Assembly (NCBI GenBank): GCA_021828225.1
Contig: JAKASH010000134.1
Coordinates: forward strand, 1-7,514
Source: Acidobacteriota bacterium
Lineage (GTDB): Bacteria; Acidobacteriota; Terriglobia; UBA7540
DNA: 7,514 nucleotides
Reading direction: 5' to 3'
In this document: in pieces, positions 4,201 to 7,514 of the stretch
Position numbering within the stretch: position 1 is the stretch's first letter
How the letters are laid out: each line of letters opens with the position of its first letter
Translations under genes and position numbers: made by a program
The notes under the pieces: model-generated
The model's input: the letters and a program-made list of their open reading frames with translations, nothing else
The model's database searches: none
What the model was told of the DNA's origin: nothing

Positions 4201-4275
4201 CGGGATGTCGGGTAACGGGAGCCCACCTGCTTTGGGAGCAGGGCGGTGGAGGTTCAAATCCTCCCATCCCGACCA
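4201..4275 (+). tRNA. tRNA-Pro(TGG)
   Basis: Acceptor CGGGATG/CATCCCG with the C1-G72 typical of bacterial Pro, A73, CCA. D stem GGG/CCC. Anticodon stem CCTGC/GCAGG; anticodon TGG at 4233-4235. Confidence 0.93.
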
Positions 4276-4281
4276 GATTGA

Positions 4282-4357
4282 CGGGAAGTGGCCTAGTGCT
4301 TAAGGCGCCGGTTTCGGGTACCGGAGATCGCGGGTTGAAATCCCGCCTTCCCGACCA
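4282..4357 (+). tRNA. tRNA-Pro(CGG), C19-G56 variant
   Basis: Acceptor CGGGAAG/CTTCCCG, C1-G72, A73, CCA. Anticodon stem CCGGT/ACCGG; anticodon CGG at 4315-4317. The T loop TTGAAAT has G56 (4337), and the D loop has G18-C19 (4298-4299), giving a compensating C19-G56 pair. Confidence 0.91.
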
Positions 4358-4363
4358 GTTTGC

Positions 4364-4441
4364 TGCGGGCGAGTGGAACGGAAAACCATGAGAGCCTCAT
4401 AAGCTCTTCGATAATGGGTTCGACTCCCATGCCCGCTACCA
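4364..4441 (+). tRNA. tRNA-Met/Ile2(CAT) with 1-72 mismatch
   Basis: Acceptor TGCGGGC/GCCCGCT pairs except for U1-U72; A73, CCA. D arm GTGG/CCAT. Anticodon stem AGAGC/GCTCT; anticodon CAT at 4398-4400. An unpaired 1-72 end is a hallmark of initiator tRNA, but the three G-C pairs of initiator anticodon stems are absent. It could be elongator Met, Ile read through lysidine, or initiator-like. Confidence 0.85.
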
Positions 4442-4447
4442 TTTTTT

Positions 4448-4519
4448 GCCCTCGTCGTCTAACGGCAGGATTCCTGATTCTCGATCAGGGGACGCGGATT
4501 CAACTTCCGCCGGGGGTAC
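4448..4519 (+). tRNA. tRNA-Glu(CTC), CCA incomplete
   Basis: Acceptor GCCCTCG/CGGGGGT with G1-U72, A73 at 4518 and a single C before the next tRNA begins at 4520. D arm GTCT/GGAT. Anticodon stem CCTGA/TCAGG; anticodon CTC at 4480-4482. T arm GCGGA/TCCGC. Confidence 0.9.
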
Positions 4520-4596
4520 GGGGGCGTGGAGGAGTTGGAGTCCTCGCGGCACTGTCAATGCCGAGAACGCCGGTTCAAGTCCGGTCGTCCCCGCCA
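4520..4596 (+). tRNA. tRNA-Asp(GTC)
   Basis: Acceptor GGGGGCG/CGTCCCC, G73 (Asp identity), CCA. It directly abuts tRNA-Glu(CTC). D arm GAGG/CCTC. Anticodon stem CGGCA/TGCCG; anticodon GTC at 4554-4556. Confidence 0.93.
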
Positions 4597-4604
4597 ATTT
4601 TTAT

Positions 4605-4678
4605 GGCCTGTTCGTCTATCGGTAGGATGGCTGATTTTCAATCAGTCGAGGCGGGTTCGACTCCCGCACAGGCCACCA
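4605..4678 (+). tRNA. tRNA-Glu(TTC)
   Basis: Acceptor GGCCTGT/ACAGGCC, A73, CCA. D arm GTCT/GGAT. Anticodon TTC at 4637-4639. T arm GCGGG/CCCGC. The last base of its CCA is the first A of the AAAGGAG ribosome binding site of rtcB. Confidence 0.94.
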
Positions 4679-4688
4679 AAGGAGCGCT

Positions 4689-5891
4689 ATGCAAATCATC
4701 GACAACATTCCGGTATGGGGAACCCCGGTTGACGAAGGCGCCTTGAAGCAAATCCGCACCTGCTACTGGATCTTCGGGCAGGCCGCGATGATGGCTGATC
4801 ACCACAAGGGCTACGGTGTTCCGATCGGCGGCGTCATCGCGCACGAATACTTGATCGGCCCCTCTGGTGTCGGTTATGACATCGGCTGCGGCAACAAAGC
4901 AGTGCTGACCGATGCCGACGCGCAGGACGTGCGTGCCAACATCGTCCGCATCATGGATGATGTTTGGTCAACTGTCAGCTTCGGGATCGGGCGCAAGAAC
5001 CGCGAGGACGTTGACCACGAGCTTTTCGAGAACGACGACGCTTGGCAGATTACCCAAGGGGCCAACACCGCAGCATGGAAACTCACATCGCTGCGGGATA
5101 TGGCTCGTGCTCAGCTTGGTACAGTGGGCAGTGGGAACCACTACGTGGACATTCTGCAGGACGAGCAGGAGCGAATTTGGGTTGGGGTTCATTTTGGTTC
5201 TCGCGGTTTTGGCCACAAGATCGCCACGCGATTTCTGAATCGAGCCGACGCGAAGGACGATATGGATTCGGCTCCCATTGCGCTTGATGCTCGAACCCGG
5301 GAAGGCCAGGACTATATCGCCGCGATGAAACTGGCTGGCCGGTATGCCTACGCGGGCCGCGATTGGGTGTGCGATCGAGTGGTGAAAATTCTCGGCGCAA
5401 AGGCACTCGACTCAGTTCACAACCATCACAATTTTGCCTGGCAGGAGACGCACGGCGGAAAGTCGCTCTGGGTAGTTCGCAAAGGTGCAACGCCGGCCTT
5501 TCCTGGCCAGCGCGGATTTGTCGGCGGCACGATGGGCGAAAACTCCGTGATTCTGGAAGGCATCGAGAACGACGATGCTGCCTTGTCTCTCTACTCAACG
5601 ATCCACGGTGCCGGTCGCGTCATGGGCCGGATGGAGGCCAAGGGCAAGTGGGACAAGGCAACCGGTGATTGGAAGCGCCAGCCGAAGGTCACCCAGGAGA
5701 TGATGGACACTTGGGTGAAGGAAGCCAAGGTTGAACTGCGCGGAGGTGGAGTTGACGAGTCGCCGCACTGCTATAAGCGACTGCCGGAAGTCCTGGCCGA
5801 GCACTCCAAGTCGGTGCGAGTCCTTCACACGCTCAAGCCGCTCGGTGTTGCGATGGCTGGCAAGAACGAGTTCGATCCGTTCAAAGACTGA
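4689..5891 (+). CDS. rtcB: RNA-splicing ligase RtcB
   Basis: The 400-residue product is close to the usual bacterial length of about 400-410. RtcB joins RNA ends bearing 2',3'-cyclic phosphate (or 3'-phosphate) to 5'-OH ends, using GTP and Mn2+, and so can repair tRNAs cut by ribotoxins. Visible active-site residues: D64 and C67 in VGYDIGCGN; H151 in GSGNHYVD; H168 in VGVHFGSRG; H247 in HNHHNFAW; and H316 in STIHGAGR, the histidine expected to carry GMP. H151 and H168 keep the 17-residue spacing of E. coli RtcB. The C-terminus ends with the usual LKPLGVAMAGK segment. AAAGGAG lies 4 nt before the ATG. The gene lies between tRNA-Glu(TTC) and tRNA-Arg(TCT), whose first base follows the TGA. No promoter of its own is seen, so it is probably expressed from the array transcript. 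Confidence 0.96.
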   Translation: MQIIDNIPVWGTPVDEGALKQIRTCYWIFGQAAMMADHHKGYGVPIGGVIAHEYLIGPSGVGYDIGCGNKAVLTDADAQDVRANIVRIMDDVWSTVSFGIGRKNREDVDHELFENDDAWQITQGANTAAWKLTSLRDMARAQLGTVGSGNHYVDILQDEQERIWVGVHFGSRGFGHKIATRFLNRADAKDDMDSAPIALDARTREGQDYIAAMKLAGRYAYAGRDWVCDRVVKILGAKALDSVHNHHNFAWQETHGGKSLWVVRKGATPAFPGQRGFVGGTMGENSVILEGIENDDAALSLYSTIHGAGRVMGRMEAKGKWDKATGDWKRQPKVTQEMMDTWVKEAKVELRGGGVDESPHCYKRLPEVLAEHSKSVRVLHTLKPLGVAMAGKNEFDPFKD

Positions 5892-5967
5892 GGGAGCGTC
5901 GTCCAATCGCATAGGGCGCCCGCCTTCTAAGCGGTGAATCCGGGTTGAAGTCCCGGCGCTCCTCCCA
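5892..5967 (+). tRNA. tRNA-Arg(TCT), C19-G56 variant
   Basis: Acceptor GGGAGCG/CGCTCCT with G1-U72, C73, CCA. D arm GTCC/GGGC. Anticodon TCT at 5926-5928. The T loop TTGAAGT has G56 (5947), and the D loop has G18-C19 (5909-5910), a compensating pair. It begins on the base after the rtcB stop codon. Confidence 0.9.
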
Positions 5968-5984
5968 AGCCTTGAAGAGGTTTT

Positions 5985-6527
5985 ATGTCCGACACTCTGG
6001 TTCTCGACACTCTGGGTTTCCCCGTGGCCTTCGTCTCCTGGCAGAGGGCGGTCAATCTGCAATGGCAAGACCGCGCCGTGGTGGTGGCGGAAGATGCCAA
6101 GCGCATCCTCCGCTCGCCGTCCTTCGAGATGGGAATGCCGCGCGTGATCAAGCTGCGGAACCATATCAGCCGGAAGCTGCGGCTCAAGGTTCCGATGACT
6201 CGCCGCAACATCGCCATCCGCGATAACAGCTCGTGCCAGTATTGCGGCAAGGTGCTGGAAACGGCGGAGTACACCATTGACCACGTCCTGCCCGGGGCTC
6301 GCGGAGGGATCTCGGGGTGGACGAATCTTGCGCTGGCGTGCGTCCAGTGTAACAAGCGCAAATCGGATCGAACTCCCCAAGAAGCTGGGCTTATGCTCCG
6401 ACAGAAGCCCTTCGAGCCAAGCCAGTTCGACCCGCGGTTCAACTTCAGGCTGCACATCAAGGTGCTTCGGCCTGAATGGTCGGACTATAAGGTGTATCTC
6501 TACTGGAACGTCGAGCTTGAAAAGTAA
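5985..6527 (+). CDS. HNH endonuclease
   Basis: 180 residues. The N-terminal segment (LVLDTLGFPVAFVSWQRAV) and the RRNIAIRD stretch resemble the widespread bacterial small HNH nucleases that begin LVLNATYEPL and continue to an HNH zinc domain. The domain spans about residues 79-130: paired C84/C87 and C119/C122 likely bind zinc, and the catalytic core is D99-H100 (TIDHVLPGARGG), N114 (WTNLALAC) and N123 (CNKRKSDRTP), an H-N-N version. AAGAGG at 5975-5980 lies 4 nt before the ATG. The gene sits 17 nt after tRNA-Arg(TCT) and ends 2 nt before tRNA-Phe, so it is probably co-transcribed with rtcB. It could be a homing or mobility nuclease that spreads the array, or a nucleic acid processing enzyme. 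The target is not evident. Confidence 0.92.
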   Translation: MSDTLVLDTLGFPVAFVSWQRAVNLQWQDRAVVVAEDAKRILRSPSFEMGMPRVIKLRNHISRKLRLKVPMTRRNIAIRDNSSCQYCGKVLETAEYTIDHVLPGARGGISGWTNLALACVQCNKRKSDRTPQEAGLMLRQKPFEPSQFDPRFNFRLHIKVLRPEWSDYKVYLYWNVELEK

Positions 6528-6529
6528 TT

Positions 6530-6605
6530 CCCCGGTGAGCAAGCGCGGTCGTTGCGATGGTCTGAAAAGCCATAGAGCGCCGTTCGACTCGGCGGCCGGG
6601 GACCA
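6530..6605 (+). tRNA. tRNA-Phe(GAA)
   Basis: Acceptor CCCCGGT/GCCGGGG, A73, CCA. D arm GCAA/TTGC. Anticodon stem ATGGT/GCCAT; anticodon GAA at 6564-6566 with A37. T arm CGCCG/CGGCG. Position 8 is G instead of U. Starts 2 nt after the HNH stop codon. Confidence 0.92.
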
Positions 6606-6609
6606 AGAC

Positions 6610-6680
6610 TCTGGCCTCGTCTAAGGGTAGGACGGCTGACTTTGACTCAGTCAATCTTGGTTCGATTCCAGGGGCCAGAA
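6610..6680 (+). tRNA. tRNA-Gln(TTG), no CCA
   Basis: Acceptor TCTGGCC/GGCCAGA, A73, followed by ACA and not CCA. D arm GTCT/GGAC. Anticodon TTG at 6642-6644. T arm CTTGG/CCAGG. U1-A72 fits Gln. Confidence 0.9.
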
Positions 6681-6684
6681 ACAT

Positions 6685-6758
6685 TCCCAGCTCGTTTAAT
6701 GGTAGGACGCTAGATTCTGAATCTTGAGATTGGGGTTCGATTCCCTGGCTGGGAACCA
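6685..6758 (+). tRNA. tRNA-Gln(CTG)
   Basis: Acceptor TCCCAGC/GCTGGGA, A73, CCA. D arm GTTT/GGAC. Anticodon CTG at 6717-6719. There is a T-T mismatch in the anticodon stem. Last tRNA of the array. Confidence 0.92.
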
Positions 6759-6843
6759 ATGCATGATCGAATGTTTTGAGGACTTTACCGCGGCGAATTT
6801 GAAGCCCATTTCGCCGTCCGAGCGGAAAGGAACGGTATACTGA

Positions 6844-6867
6844 GCCGCGTGGCACGGTGCGGTTTTT
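6844..6867 (+). terminator. Possible terminator after the array
   Basis: CCGCG (6845-6849) pairs with TGCGG (6858-6862) around an 8-nt loop and is followed by five T. The short stem makes it a weaker candidate than the three inside the array. An earlier CGGCGAA/TTCGCCG hairpin near 6792-6815 has no T run. Confidence 0.4.
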
Positions 6868-6869
6868 GT

Positions 6870-7137
6870 CGATAAAAGCTGCTGGATGCGAAGGCGCCCT
6901 CGCTCAGCTCAATCTCGGGAACAGACCAACCCACCACCTAAGCCGGATTGGGAACGAAAAACGCCCTTCTCTGGCAGGACATGCGACGCGCGCTGATTCT
7001 GGCATCCACGGGTGTATAGTCGGCCACTCGGACGTTAGCTTGCCTACGTACGTATTCATGACCGCCACCGGTCGCCAGACCGATGAATAGGAGTCTGACA
7101 GGTACCTGACCGGTCTACGAACTTGGCAGGATGAAAT
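6870..7137. other. Right flank, no convincing gene
   Basis: No reading frame on either strand shows recognisable protein features. The frame at 6857-7090 has no ribosome binding site or motif. I see no RNA gene either. Confidence 0.5.
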
Positions 7138-7167
7138 TATGGCGACAACTTTTTCATAGCCAGTTCA
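7138..7167 (+). repeat. Flanking 30-bp repeat, right copy 1
   Basis: TATGGCGACAACTTTTTCAT followed by AGCCAGTTCA, close to the shared pattern. First of four directly repeated copies in the last 380 bp. Confidence 0.65.
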
Positions 7168-7289
7168 GTTTTACGGCGATTCACTCTCCTTGCAATCCAG
7201 GAAGGCTGAACGATCTACCAAAGGACTGTTCAAGGCTTCCGCCTTGCTCGCCGCGCACCCTCACGCCAAGCCGGATGACTCGCCGAAAT

Positions 7290-7319
7290 GGTGGCGACAG
7301 ATTTTTCATTGCCATTTGT
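7290..7319 (+). repeat. Flanking 30-bp repeat, right copy 2
   Basis: TGGCGACAGATTTTTCATTG aligns with copy 1 and starts 152 bp after it. The sequence between shows no gene. Confidence 0.6.
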
Positions 7320-7389
7320 TGTATCTCGTCGCCAGGCGGTCAGACCAGGCGCAAATCCTTCTGGTGGAGACTATCCGTAGCAGGAAAAC

Positions 7390-7419
7390 CATTGCGACAA
7401 CTCTTTCATAGCCTATTCG
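7390..7419 (+). repeat. Flanking 30-bp repeat, right copy 3
   Basis: TTGCGACAACTCTTTCATAG followed by CCTATTCG. It starts 100 bp after copy 2. Confidence 0.65.
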
Positions 7420-7477
7420 ATGTTTTTTCGCCACCCATCCCTCTTCGCTTGCGACAGAAGATACAGCGCAACGAAAG

Positions 7478-7507
7478 TATGGCTACAGATGTTTCATAGC
7501 TTATTCG
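7478..7507 (+). repeat. Flanking 30-bp repeat, right copy 4
   Basis: TATGGCTACAGATGTTTCAT followed by AGCTTATTCG. It starts 88 bp after copy 3. More copies may lie beyond the window. Confidence 0.65.
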
Positions 7508-7514
7508 GATTCAT

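Noticed and set aside
1371..4267. Many 60-230 codon frames across the array on both strands
   Set aside because: They are translations of tRNA genes. Recurrent strings such as GxxSNxxR on the minus strand and GGSIPSRRT on the plus strand come from T arms read in protein frames.
5595..6542. 315-codon minus-strand frame opposite rtcB and HNH
   Set aside because: It lies antisense to two well-supported genes, has no motifs, and arises from GC-rich codon positions.
1465..6758. CRISPR array
   Set aside because: The regular repetition is of cloverleaf tRNAs with different sequences, not identical direct repeats with spacers.

Overview
The window is a dense bacterial tRNA array: 37 tRNA genes, all on the + strand, between about 1465 and 6758. 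Two protein genes are embedded near its 3' end: an RNA ligase of the RtcB family (4689-5891) and a small HNH endonuclease (5985-6527). GC content is fairly high. There are sigma70-like promoter and intrinsic terminator signals, most tRNAs have CCA encoded, and RtcB and HNH are of bacterial type, so the source is a bacterium or an element or phage of one. The flanks give little taxonomic signal. A soil bacterium such as an acidobacterium is only a guess.

Layout. Positions 1-772 (minus strand) hold the start of a protein with prenyltransferase/squalene-cyclase-type repeats that runs off the left edge. Positions 773-1290 show no convincing gene, only one copy of a 30-bp repeat. A near-consensus promoter (1295-1323) is followed by a leader ending in an intrinsic terminator (1431-1460) with a competing upstream pairing. 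Nine tRNAs follow (Leu, Tyr, Leu, Leu, four Ser, Leu; 1465-2245). Next come two imperfect copies of a structured leader of about 200 nt (2303-2500 and 2599-2802). Each ends in a terminator followed by a boxA-like sequence, and tRNA-Thr(TGT) lies between them. A run of 23 tRNAs (2835-4678) leads into rtcB. tRNA-Arg(TCT) starts on the base after the rtcB stop codon. The HNH gene follows, then tRNA-Phe, Gln(TTG) and Gln(CTG). A weak terminator candidate lies at 6844-6867. The right flank (6759-7514) has no recognisable gene but carries four more copies of the 30-bp repeat.

Taken together, the 37 tRNAs have 37 different anticodons and cover all 20 amino acids, close to a complete non-redundant decoding set. 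With an RNA repair ligase in the same transcript, this looks like a translation back-up or tRNA-repair cassette. The likely use is against tRNA-cleaving toxins or anticodon nucleases, but that role is inference. Many of the tRNAs are structurally unusual. All four Leu tRNAs lack the long variable arm. Five tRNAs have C33 instead of U33. Four have a substituted 19-56 tertiary pair that covaries. One has a long variable arm with a 4-bp/4-nt D arm. All four Arg tRNAs have G1-U72. The compensatory changes suggest the genes are under selection and not decaying.
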